From: SAR86 cluster bacterium
GTDB lineage: Bacteria > Pseudomonadota > Gammaproteobacteria > Magnimaribacterales > AG-339-G14
Direction of reading: 5' to 3'
Assembly (NCBI GenBank): GCA_023703675.1
Contig: CP097974.1
Location: forward strand, 787,288 to 851,287
Length of the DNA stretch: 64,000 bases
The notes under the pieces were generated by a model, which saw only the letters and a list, made by a program, of their open reading frames with translations, searched no databases and was not told the origin of the DNA. Each line of letters opens with the position of its first letter. Position 1 is the stretch's first letter. Shown one piece after another: positions 38,747 to 46,304 of this stretch. Position numbers and translations under genes: made by a program.

Positions 38747-39175
38747 TTAGATCTCTAAAGGTTGAGGAGCCTGTCCGGTGTGAGGATGATTTTCACCTTT
38801 ATAGATTTTAAGTTTTGCTAGCATTTTAGTTGTTAATTTATTTTTAGGTAGCATGCCTTTTACCGCTTTAAGTATGATTTCTTCAGGCTTTTGCTCGACC
38901 AAATTTTGAAAGGTCTGAGTTTTTAATCCTCCAGGATAACCCGAATGACTATGGTATTTTTTTTGCGACTCTTTATTCCCGGTAAGTCTTATTTTCTCAG
39001 CATTTATGATCACGACAAAGTCTCCAAGATCACTATTTTTTGAAAATTGAGCTTTATTTTTTCCCATCAAAATAGAAGAAATTTTGGAAGATAATCTTCC
39101 AAGTGTTTTATTTTCAGCATTTACTAGATGCCATTTTTTGACCATTTCGTCTGATTTAAAACTTTTTGTTTTCAT
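38747..39175 (-). CDS. rplM: 50S ribosomal protein L13
   Basis: A 142-residue uL13 with W-HLVNAENKTLGRLSSKI near the start and the conserved GDFVVIINAEKI and HPHTGQAPQ segments. The ATG at 39175 (MKTKSF) matches the family N-terminus. The frame stays open further upstream, but that part is antisense to degS and is not accepted. Confidence 0.97.
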   Translation of the reverse strand: MKTKSFKSDEMVKKWHLVNAENKTLGRLSSKISSILMGKNKAQFSKNSDLGDFVVIINAEKIRLTGNKESQKKYHSHSGYPGGLKTQTFQNLVEQKPEEIILKAVKGMLPKNKLTTKMLAKLKIYKGENHPHTGQAPQPLEI

Positions 39176-39240
39176 AATTAAAAAAATAGTATTTTCAGCG
39201 CGTGAATAATAACTCAGAGAAGTTATAATTTCCAACTTCA

Positions 39241-39990
39241 ATGAATAGAAAAGTATTAATTTCGATATCCTTATGGACCATTTTAGGCTTACTTTCCGGA
39301 TTCGTGTTCTTAAATTACACTTCTTCGGAAAAGCTTCCAGATATCTTAGAAGAAGCATCTCCATCTGTAGTAAATATTTGGAGCATAAAAAAATGGAAAG
39401 CTTGGCAAGAAAAATCTAGCCTTCTTGGAATAAAAAGATATCAGCAAGTAATAAAAACGGGTTTTTTTCCAAATGGATCGGGAGTGATAATTGATAGCCA
39501 AGGCAAAATTGTCACTAATTATCATGTTATAAAAGAAGCTTTTCAGAGTAATCAAAAATTAATTATTGAGCTTAATAGTGGTCAAATATTAGAAGCTTTA
39601 ATTCTTGGTTTTAGTGAGACGGCCGACATTGCTGTAATTCAAACAATAAATGGTGAAAATCTTAAACCAATAAAATTAAAAAAAAATATAGATAACCTTA
39701 GAGTTGGAGAACAAGTCATTGCTATCGGCAATCCTCAAGGCTTAGGCAAGTCTTTCAGCATGGGAATTGTAAGTGCAATCAATAGGCAATTTAAAAATGT
39801 AACTGGAACTTTCATTCAAACAGATGCCTCTATAAATCCAGGTAACTCTGGTGGGGCTTTAATTGATAAGAATGGATATTTGTTAGGAATAACCAATTTT
39901 ATTGAGACAACTTCCGGTGGAAGTCAAGGTCTTAATTTTGCAATTCCTGTAGACGAAGTAATGAAGGTCTATAACGAAATTACTAATTAA
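39241..39990 (+). CDS. degS: DegS-like membrane-anchored serine protease without a PDZ domain
   Basis: A 249-residue trypsin-like periplasmic protease. One N-terminal membrane anchor (about 5-24) is followed by the catalytic domain with His95 (TNYHVI), Asp129 (TADIAVI) and Ser203 (NPGNSGGA). In E. coli DegS (355 residues) a PDZ domain follows the segment equivalent to LNFAIPVDEV; here the protein ends a few residues after it. DegS cleaves RseA to release sigma-E when its PDZ senses misfolded porins. The place next to hisD-hisG-murA matches AlgW/DegS in Pseudomonas. The stop overlaps the convergent hisD by 8 bases. Confidence 0.9.
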   Translation: MNRKVLISISLWTILGLLSGFVFLNYTSSEKLPDILEEASPSVVNIWSIKKWKAWQEKSSLLGIKRYQQVIKTGFFPNGSGVIIDSQGKIVTNYHVIKEAFQSNQKLIIELNSGQILEALILGFSETADIAVIQTINGENLKPIKLKKNIDNLRVGEQVIAIGNPQGLGKSFSMGIVSAINRQFKNVTGTFIQTDASINPGNSGGALIDKNGYLLGITNFIETTSGGSQGLNFAIPVDEVMKVYNEITN

Positions 39991-41302
39991 AAAGCCTTTT
40001 CAATCTTAAATCTACTGCATTTGCATGAGCAGTTAAACCTTCCTCTATAGCAATATCTCTCGAAGTTTTTAATATTTTCTTGAAATTTTCATCTCGAGAA
40101 TTTGTGATATGCGTAAAAGATGAATTAATAAAAAAATCTTGAATGCTGAGTTGAGAGCTGAATTTAGTGGCACCATTAGTTGGTATTACATGACTAGGCC
40201 CAGCACAATAATCTCCAAGAACCGCTGTATTCTTTTGGCCAAGAAAAATTGCTCCAGCATAAATTTCTTTTAAGTTAACTTGACTTTCATTTTTAAGAAT
40301 TAATTGAAGGTGCTCTGGATTAAACTGGTTGCAAACTTCTTTAGCTTCATCAAAATCTGAAACATTTACTATCAGACCTAAATTTTTCAAAGATTTATAA
40401 GCATTGGAATCTTTATTAAAGTTAAGATTTTGTAAGTACTCTGAAACTTTATCTTCCACCTTTTCTGCCATCAAATTATTAACTAACACCAAAATACAAC
40501 TTGAGTTAGGCCCGTGCTCTGCTTGTGCAATTAAATCTAAAGCTATCATTTCTACATCAGCAGTCTCATCGGCAATTATCATTACTTCAGAAGGTCCTGT
40601 CATAGCGTCAATTCCAACTATGCCAAAGACCTGTCTTTTTGCTTCCGCAACATATTGATTTCCAGGTCCAAAAATCTTATCAACTTTCTCAAAATTATCT
40701 GTACCGAATGCCATTGCTCCTATAGCTTGTGCTCCGCCAATAGAAATAACTTGATCAACTTCTCCAAGGAATGCTGTAGCTAACATCAATTTAGTATTTT
40801 TTTCGTTTGACGGCGGAAAACAAAGAAGAATTTCTTTTACTCCAGCAATTTTTGCAAGAACTGAGGTCATAAGTACCGAAGAGGGATAGATCGCACTTCC
40901 ACCAGGAGCATAGAGACCAATTCTTCTTATTGGCCTAGAAATTTGTCCATATTTTGAAAAAACCTCATCTGTCTTCTCCCAATCAGCTGTACTGATTGAT
41001 TGATGAAAACTTTGTATGCGTGATTTTAAGAAAATCAGATCATCTTTTATTTCTTTAGGAAGAACGTTATAGGAATCTTCTAATTTATCTCTCGAATGAA
41101 TTAATTCGTTCAGATTCTTAGCAGATAGATTGTCAAATTTCTTTGAAAATTTGAGTAACGCTTTTTCGCCATTTACTTTTACTTCTTTAAGAATTTTTCT
41201 AACTTTATCAGACACTTCTTCTAAATCCTTTAAAGGATCAATATTTCTTCTATAAGATAGGAACTCTTTAAAAGTGACTTTTTTTAATTGAAATTCGTTC
41301 AT
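39983..41302 (-). CDS. hisD: Histidinol dehydrogenase
   Basis: A 439-residue zinc enzyme for the last two steps of histidine synthesis. The family signatures YAPGGSAIYPSSVLMT, GGAQAIGAMAFGT, MTGPSEVMI and the metal-site AEHGPNS are all present. It overlaps hisG by 4 bases. Confidence 0.98.
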   Translation of the reverse strand: MNEFQLKKVTFKEFLSYRRNIDPLKDLEEVSDKVRKILKEVKVNGEKALLKFSKKFDNLSAKNLNELIHSRDKLEDSYNVLPKEIKDDLIFLKSRIQSFHQSISTADWEKTDEVFSKYGQISRPIRRIGLYAPGGSAIYPSSVLMTSVLAKIAGVKEILLCFPPSNEKNTKLMLATAFLGEVDQVISIGGAQAIGAMAFGTDNFEKVDKIFGPGNQYVAEAKRQVFGIVGIDAMTGPSEVMIIADETADVEMIALDLIAQAEHGPNSSCILVLVNNLMAEKVEDKVSEYLQNLNFNKDSNAYKSLKNLGLIVNVSDFDEAKEVCNQFNPEHLQLILKNESQVNLKEIYAGAIFLGQKNTAVLGDYCAGPSHVIPTNGATKFSSQLSIQDFFINSSFTHITNSRDENFKKILKTSRDIAIEEGLTAHANAVDLRLKRLFN

Positions 41303-41913
41303 ATATGCTTTTTTAATTCTCTTGAAATTTCATTTATTTCTTTAAACTTAGATTTAAATGACGATTTATTAACAATAAGTCTTGAAGTTATATCAGAAAT
41401 TTTTTCTAGCTCTTTTAGACCGTTTTCTTTTAAAGTTTGACCTGTTTGAACTAAATCGACAATGCAATCAGCAAGGCCTAAAACAGGAGCAATTTCGATA
41501 GCTCCTTTCAATATTAAAATTTCTATATCTTTAGAGTTTTCTAGAAAATATTTTTTTGTATATTCAGGATATTTTGAAGCAACTCTAATTTTTTTTTGTC
41601 TAGGTATTTTATTTTCCAATGAAGCCAGAGACATCCTGCATTGTCCTATTCCCAAATCTTCAAGTTCGTAATAATTATTTTCTAAATTTGACTCAAATAA
41701 TATGTCTTTTCCTACAACTCCGATATCAGCTGCTCCATAATTTACAAACTTTGGAATATCCCACGTTCTCAGGATAGCAACTTTTATAAAATCCTTAGAA
41801 GTATTAATTATTAATTTTCTGGATTTATCATCAAATTCAATTCCAACTTTTTCAAGAAGAACTTTTACCTCATTTAATAATCTTCCTTTTGGTAAAGCCA
41901 ACAAAAGACTCAT
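41299..41913 (-). CDS. hisG: ATP phosphoribosyltransferase, short form
   Basis: A 204-residue HisG, the first enzyme of histidine synthesis. The length and the absence of the C-terminal regulatory domain place it in the short HisGS form, which needs the HisZ subunit; no hisZ is in the window. ALPKGRL begins the protein and DCIVDLVQTGQTLKENGL is the PRPP-binding segment. It overlaps murA by 4 bases. Confidence 0.96.
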   Translation of the reverse strand: MSLLLALPKGRLLNEVKVLLEKVGIEFDDKSRKLIINTSKDFIKVAILRTWDIPKFVNYGAADIGVVGKDILFESNLENNYYELEDLGIGQCRMSLASLENKIPRQKKIRVASKYPEYTKKYFLENSKDIEILILKGAIEIAPVLGLADCIVDLVQTGQTLKENGLKELEKISDITSRLIVNKSSFKSKFKEINEISRELKKHI

Positions 41914-43172
41914 TCGGACACCCTTTCAATATTTGCTCCGAGGAGATTAAGTTTTTCTTCAATTCTTTCGTAACCTCTATCAATGTGATAAATCCTATCA
42001 ACTTTTGTTTGTCCTTTGGCAACCAATCCTGCTAAGACCAGGCTAGCAGAAGCCCTTAGATCAGTAGCCATTACTGGTGCGGCGAATAATCCGTTTTTGC
42101 TACCGACAATAATTGCGGTATTCCCCTGTAAGTTAATATCTCCTCCCATCCTAATTAGTTCTTGAACGTGCATGAATCTATTTTCAAAGACATTTTCTAC
42201 TACTTTTGACTTACCTGTAGAAATAGAGTTTAAGGCTATAAACTGCGCTTGCATATCTGTTGGGAAAAGTGGGAAAGGCGCGGTAGAAATATTTACTGGA
42301 CTTGGCTTTTGGTCCATTTCTAATTCTATGCTTTCTTCATTAAAAGTAATATTTGCACCTGAAATTTTTAATTTATCAATGATAGTCTCTAAAATCTTAG
42401 GAAATGAGCATTTGATTTGAATTTTTCCTTTGGTCATTGTCACTGCGGTTAGATAAGTTCCAATTTCAATTCTGTCATCCATAACTTCGTATTCACAAGG
42501 ATTCAGCGAATCTACTCCTTTAACAGTGATTATTTCACTTCCTCCTCCTTCAATATTAGCCCCCATTTTCTTTAAACAAGAAATTAGATCCACAACTTCT
42601 GGTTCCTTAGCTGCATTTTTTATAACTGTTGTTCCTCTAGCCAGTACTGCAGCCATAATTGCATTTTCAGTTCCTGTAACAGTTACAGTTGAAAAATCTA
42701 TTTTGCCTCCCTTGAGACCACCTTTTGCTTTTGCTTTTATATATCCATCAGAGATTTCAATCTCTGCTCCTAATTTCTGCATGCAGTCAATGTGCAAATT
42801 TACCGGTCTACTTCCTATTGCGCATCCACCGGGAAGCGCGACTTCTGCTTCATGATATCTAGTCAATAAAGGTCCCAAAACTAATATTGATGCTCTCATA
42901 GTCTTGACTAGCTCATATCTTGCAAGCGGATTGACAAGATTTTTTGTATCAACCTCCAAATCCATATCTTCATTAACCGTCATCTCTGCTCCCATAGAAC
43001 TTAACAGCTCAATCATGGTTGTTATATCATTCAAATGAGGAATATTTTTTATTAAAAACTTGTCTTTTACTAAAATGGAAGACGCTAATATTGGTAGAGC
43101 CGAATTTTTTGATCCAGACGCTCTCAACGAGCCTTCGAGCGAAGACCCTCCGGTAATTAGAAGTTTATCCAT
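41910..43172 (-). CDS. murA: UDP-N-acetylglucosamine 1-carboxyvinyltransferase
   Basis: A 420-residue EPSP-synthase-fold enzyme catalysing the first committed step of peptidoglycan synthesis with phosphoenolpyruvate. The catalytic Cys, target of fosfomycin in the family, is Cys117 in LPGGCAIG. It overlaps mlaC by 8 bases at its start. Murein genes after this step are in the dcw cluster of the same window. Confidence 0.98.
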   Translation of the reverse strand: MDKLLITGGSSLEGSLRASGSKNSALPILASSILVKDKFLIKNIPHLNDITTMIELLSSMGAEMTVNEDMDLEVDTKNLVNPLARYELVKTMRASILVLGPLLTRYHEAEVALPGGCAIGSRPVNLHIDCMQKLGAEIEISDGYIKAKAKGGLKGGKIDFSTVTVTGTENAIMAAVLARGTTVIKNAAKEPEVVDLISCLKKMGANIEGGGSEIITVKGVDSLNPCEYEVMDDRIEIGTYLTAVTMTKGKIQIKCSFPKILETIIDKLKISGANITFNEESIELEMDQKPSPVNISTAPFPLFPTDMQAQFIALNSISTGKSKVVENVFENRFMHVQELIRMGGDINLQGNTAIIVGSKNGLFAAPVMATDLRASASLVLAGLVAKGQTKVDRIYHIDRGYERIEEKLNLLGANIERVSE

Positions 43173-43767
43173 TATTCTTTTCTAAAACGTTCCAATTATT
43201 TATAGCAAAATCTATATTCATATTTCCTACTTTGTACAAATTTAAAAATTGCTTCCTAAAAATTGAGATAATGTCTATACCATCTAATATTAATCCTATA
43301 ATTTTCCAATCATTATTGATCTTTTTCATTTTGTAAATGAAATCTATCTTTCTTCCACTTAAATTAATTTTTAATTTGACTATTGCCAGATCCATTCGTT
43401 CATTAGGATGTAAATGGGATACAATTTTTAGGTCTTCATAATTTAATTCTTTCAAAGCTGAAGAATAAGACTCAAAAAGTGTACTTTTGAACTTTAAATT
43501 GAATCTTTCGATTTGTGCTGGAGAAGATTGTTGATAGATCATTTTTCCCATTACTCTTTTTGAAATTTCTTTTGGATCTATTAGATCCTCGATGGACTTT
43601 TCAAATCCTGCTATAAATAGATTCTTGTCTTTATCAATTAATTCAATATTTTTCTCTATGTAACCAAATAAATTTTTATGTTGATCATCCAAAAAAATCT
43701 CAATCGATTCGCCTGAAAAAGATAAATTTGAAAAGATTATTGAAAATATAAAAATGAATTTACGCAT
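43165..43767 (-). CDS. mlaC: MlaC-like periplasmic phospholipid-binding protein
   Basis: A 200-residue secreted protein with a signal peptide (about 1-18) and the MlaC/Ttg2D fold, recognised from segments such as FYSYSSALKEL-like SYSSALKELNYED, DFIYKMKKINNDWKIIGLILDGIDII and the following FRKQF. MlaC shuttles phospholipids between the outer-membrane MlaA complex and the inner-membrane MlaFEDB transporter. Only mlaC is retained next to murA; mlaF, mlaE, mlaD and mlaB, normally upstream, are not in the window, and kdsD starts divergently instead. Confidence 0.85.
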   Translation of the reverse strand: MRKFIFIFSIIFSNLSFSGESIEIFLDDQHKNLFGYIEKNIELIDKDKNLFIAGFEKSIEDLIDPKEISKRVMGKMIYQQSSPAQIERFNLKFKSTLFESYSSALKELNYEDLKIVSHLHPNERMDLAIVKLKINLSGRKIDFIYKMKKINNDWKIIGLILDGIDIISIFRKQFLNLYKVGNMNIDFAINNWNVLEKNNG

Positions 43768-43823
43768 GAAAAAACGTTCTAATGGTTTATTATAAGGCCA
43801 AGAAGACAGTATTAAAAATTTCT

Positions 43824-44807
43824 ATGAAAATTAAACCTAAGAAAAAAATTAATTTCTTTAATTCGGCTAAAAAAACCTTTTCTAAAGAAATATATTCTCT
43901 TTCACAAATTTCAAAACACATAAGTTCAAAAAATTTTAATGAGATGTGTGAAAAGATACTCTTGAATAAAGGAAATTTATTTCTTATGGGAATGGGAAAA
44001 TCTGGAAATATTGCTGAAAAAGTATGTTCAACATTATCTTCGACTGGAACTCCAGCAATTTATATAAACGCCGCAGAGGCAAGCCATGGCGATTTAGGGG
44101 CTATTACAAAAAAAGATATTTTATTGATTTTTTCGTATTCTGGTGAAACTGATGAAATTCTCAAAATACTTCCAGCTTGCAAAAAGAAAGCAAAAGATAT
44201 TTTTTCGATTACAGGAAACTCCCAATCATCCCTTTCAATTAACTCTAATGTCTCTTTAACCATAGAAATTGATCAAGAGGCTTGTCCAATGGATCTTGCT
44301 CCTACAACTAGCTCTACGGCTATGTTACTTTTGGGCGATGCTCTTGCAATATCATTACTAGAAGCTAAAGATTTTTCTCCACAAGATTTTGCAGAAAACC
44401 ATCCTGGAGGCAGTTTAGGAAAAAAGTTTTTAAAAGTAAAAGACTTAATGTTAACTAAAAAAAATCTTCCAATAATATCTGAATCCTCCTCGATACATAG
44501 TGCAATTTATTTAATGTCTTCAAAAGGTCTTGGCTTAACTCTGATCAAAAGTAAAAATAAAGTATCAGGAATCTTTACTGATGGAGACTTGAGAAGGCTT
44601 TTAGAAAAGAAAGTCAACTTGACCGATTTAAAAATCAAAGAAGTGATGACAATGGATTTTAAGTTTGTTTCGGAGGAAATCTTAGTTTCTGAAGCTATAA
44701 AAATAATGGAAAAATTTAAAATTTTTTCATTGTTGGTTAAAAATAATAAGGATCAAGTTACTGGTCTCCTAAGGATGCATGACTTATTGGAAGCAAAAAT
44801 TATTTAA
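43824..44807 (+). CDS. kdsD: Arabinose-5-phosphate isomerase
   Basis: A 327-residue isomerase converting ribulose 5-phosphate to arabinose 5-phosphate for Kdo synthesis. An N-terminal SIS sugar-isomerase domain (MGMGKSGNIAEKV, then EASHGDLGAI) is followed by two CBS domains. The ATG at 43824 (MKIKPKKK) aligns with the family N-terminus; an earlier ATG at 43782 would add 14 residues. kdsC, usually next, is absent, and the stop overlaps the lptC start as TAATG. Confidence 0.94.
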   Translation: MKIKPKKKINFFNSAKKTFSKEIYSLSQISKHISSKNFNEMCEKILLNKGNLFLMGMGKSGNIAEKVCSTLSSTGTPAIYINAAEASHGDLGAITKKDILLIFSYSGETDEILKILPACKKKAKDIFSITGNSQSSLSINSNVSLTIEIDQEACPMDLAPTTSSTAMLLLGDALAISLLEAKDFSPQDFAENHPGGSLGKKFLKVKDLMLTKKNLPIISESSSIHSAIYLMSSKGLGLTLIKSKNKVSGIFTDGDLRRLLEKKVNLTDLKIKEVMTMDFKFVSEEILVSEAIKIMEKFKIFSLLVKNNKDQVTGLLRMHDLLEAKII

Positions 44808-45358
44808 TGCGAAGAAATTTAATACTATATTCAATCCTTCTTTTAAGTCTTGCGGGTGTTTTTTTATTTTTGTCTTCCAATTACATTGATTCCTCAAATC
44901 AAGAATTTCAAGAAAATATAGTTCAAAATTTATTTCAAGCAGATAAAGTAAAATTGAGAGTATCTTTCTCAGATAAAAAAATTAAATTTTCTGTGAAAAG
45001 CGAGATGCTTAATAGCTTAGCAAATTCTAATTTTATGAAATTATTTCAACCTGAAATATATTTATCAGACGAAATGGACTTTGAAATTTCTGGAAACTCT
45101 AATAATGCTTTTTTCTATTACAAGACAAATCTCATAGAATTTAAAGAAATAGTTAATTTTAACGGAAGCTTTAAAAAAAATCCTTTTTCTGGCTCTTCTG
45201 AGAAAATGATTATTAACTTTTCAGACAACACTTTAGAAGTTTCAAAAAACTTAAAAATAAATTATTTAAATAGTATCTATTCTGCAGATTCGATAAAAAT
45301 AGATTTATCGGAAAAGTTAATTTTAGACAGTTCTAATATAAAATCTCAAGAAATCTGA
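44807..45358 (+). CDS. lptC: LPS-transport bitopic protein LptC
   Basis: A 183-residue protein with one N-terminal transmembrane segment (about 5-23) and a beta-rich periplasmic domain. Overall similarity is weak, and identification rests on architecture and on its place between kdsD and lptB. LptC takes LPS from LptBFG and hands it to LptA. No lptA lies between lptC and lptB, where it normally is; the lptB ATG comes 2 bases after the lptC stop. Confidence 0.8.
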   Translation: MRRNLILYSILLLSLAGVFLFLSSNYIDSSNQEFQENIVQNLFQADKVKLRVSFSDKKIKFSVKSEMLNSLANSNFMKLFQPEIYLSDEMDFEISGNSNNAFFYYKTNLIEFKEIVNFNGSFKKNPFSGSSEKMIINFSDNTLEVSKNLKINYLNSIYSADSIKIDLSEKLILDSSNIKSQEI

Positions 45359-45360
45359 AA

Positions 45361-46071
45361 ATGATTATCGCAAAAAACATTAACGTTAATTACGGAAAAA
45401 AAACAATTCTTGACGATATTTCTTTAAATGTAGACTTCAAAAAAATAACTGGACTTTTGGGTCCGAATGGAGCGGGAAAAACTACTCTCTTTTATTCTCT
45501 TGCAGGCTTGTCGAGACCGTCTGAAGGAAAAATTTACTTAAATGAAACTGAAATTACTAACTTATCGCTTAGCAAAAGAGCTGAAATTGGAATTGTTTAT
45601 CTGCCTCAGGAGCCCTCAATTTTTAGAAATCTTTCTGTGAAAGATAATTTAAGGTCTTCTCTAGAAACAAAATACTCTTCTAAAAAAAAGATAGAGGAAA
45701 ATATTAATATCCTTTTAGATGAATTTAATATTTCTTCTATCTCTATGCAAAAAGGAAGAGAGCTCTCTGGAGGACAAAGAAGAAGAGTTGAAATAGCAAG
45801 ATCAATAGCTTTGAATCCAAAATTTATAATGTTGGATGAGCCCTTTGCGGGTATTGACCCTTTGGCTATTGATGATATTAAAAATTTAATTTCAAAATTA
45901 AATGAGAAAGGTTTGGGGATCTTAATAAGCGATCATAATGTAAAAGCTATGATAGACATATGCGAGAACGTCAAGGTCATAAATTCAGGAAGAATTATAG
46001 CTGATGGCAGTCCTGCTGAGATTACTGACAACTCAATAGTAAAAAAAGTTTATTTAGGAGAATCTTTTTGA
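45361..46071 (+). CDS. lptB: LPS export ABC transporter ATPase LptB
   Basis: A 236-residue ATPase energising LPS extraction from the inner membrane. Walker A is GPNGAGKT (34-41), the signature LSGGQRRRVEIAR, and Walker B FIMLDEPFAGIDP. The YLPQEPSIFRNLSV segment is typical of LptB. Its stop overlaps the next start (TTGA). Confidence 0.97.
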   Translation: MIIAKNINVNYGKKTILDDISLNVDFKKITGLLGPNGAGKTTLFYSLAGLSRPSEGKIYLNETEITNLSLSKRAEIGIVYLPQEPSIFRNLSVKDNLRSSLETKYSSKKKIEENINILLDEFNISSISMQKGRELSGGQRRRVEIARSIALNPKFIMLDEPFAGIDPLAIDDIKNLISKLNEKGLGILISDHNVKAMIDICENVKVINSGRIIADGSPAEITDNSIVKKVYLGESF

Positions 46072-46304
46072 AATTACAAAAAATTGGGCTAAATTTAAAA
46101 AAAACAAAAAAAACTTTGTTGCTTGAATTTATATCCCATTCCATTTCTAAAGAAAATAAACTCTCCCCTCTTTCAGATGAAACTTTGAAAAAAATGTTTG
46201 AACAGAAAAATAAAATTAAAGTTTCAAGGAAAACTATCTCTAAATATAGAATACTTTTGAACCTTCCAGCGGCTCACTATAGAAAAGACGAAAATGGAGT
46301 CTAA
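46068..46304 (+). CDS. RpoN-box protein: stand-alone C-terminal domain of sigma-54
   Basis: A 78-residue basic protein occupying the rpoN position after lptB. From about residue 17 to the end it aligns with the last ~60 residues of E. coli RpoN: the helix before the box, PLSDETLKKMF (E. coli PLSDSKLTSLL), then SRKTISKYRILLNLP, which matches the RpoN box ARRTVAKYRESLSIP. The activator-binding, core-binding and most of the DNA-binding regions of sigma-54 (~400 residues) are gone. Start is a TTG in a TTGA overlap with the lptB stop; the end overlaps mgtE by 11 bases. The intact frame and coupled overlaps argue for translation, but a remnant not yet broken is possible. Confidence 0.78.
   Translation: MKLQKIGLNLKKTKKTLLLEFISHSISKENKLSPLSDETLKKMFEQKNKIKVSRKTISKYRILLNLPAAHYRKDENGV

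Noticed and set aside
39176-39364. 63-residue N-terminal extension of rplM
   Set aside because: It is antisense to degS and does not resemble L13; the family N-terminus begins at the ATG 39175.
43782-43823. Earlier ATG for kdsD
   Set aside because: It would add 14 residues not found in the family; the ATG at 43824 aligns with KdsD N-termini. Not excluded experimentally.
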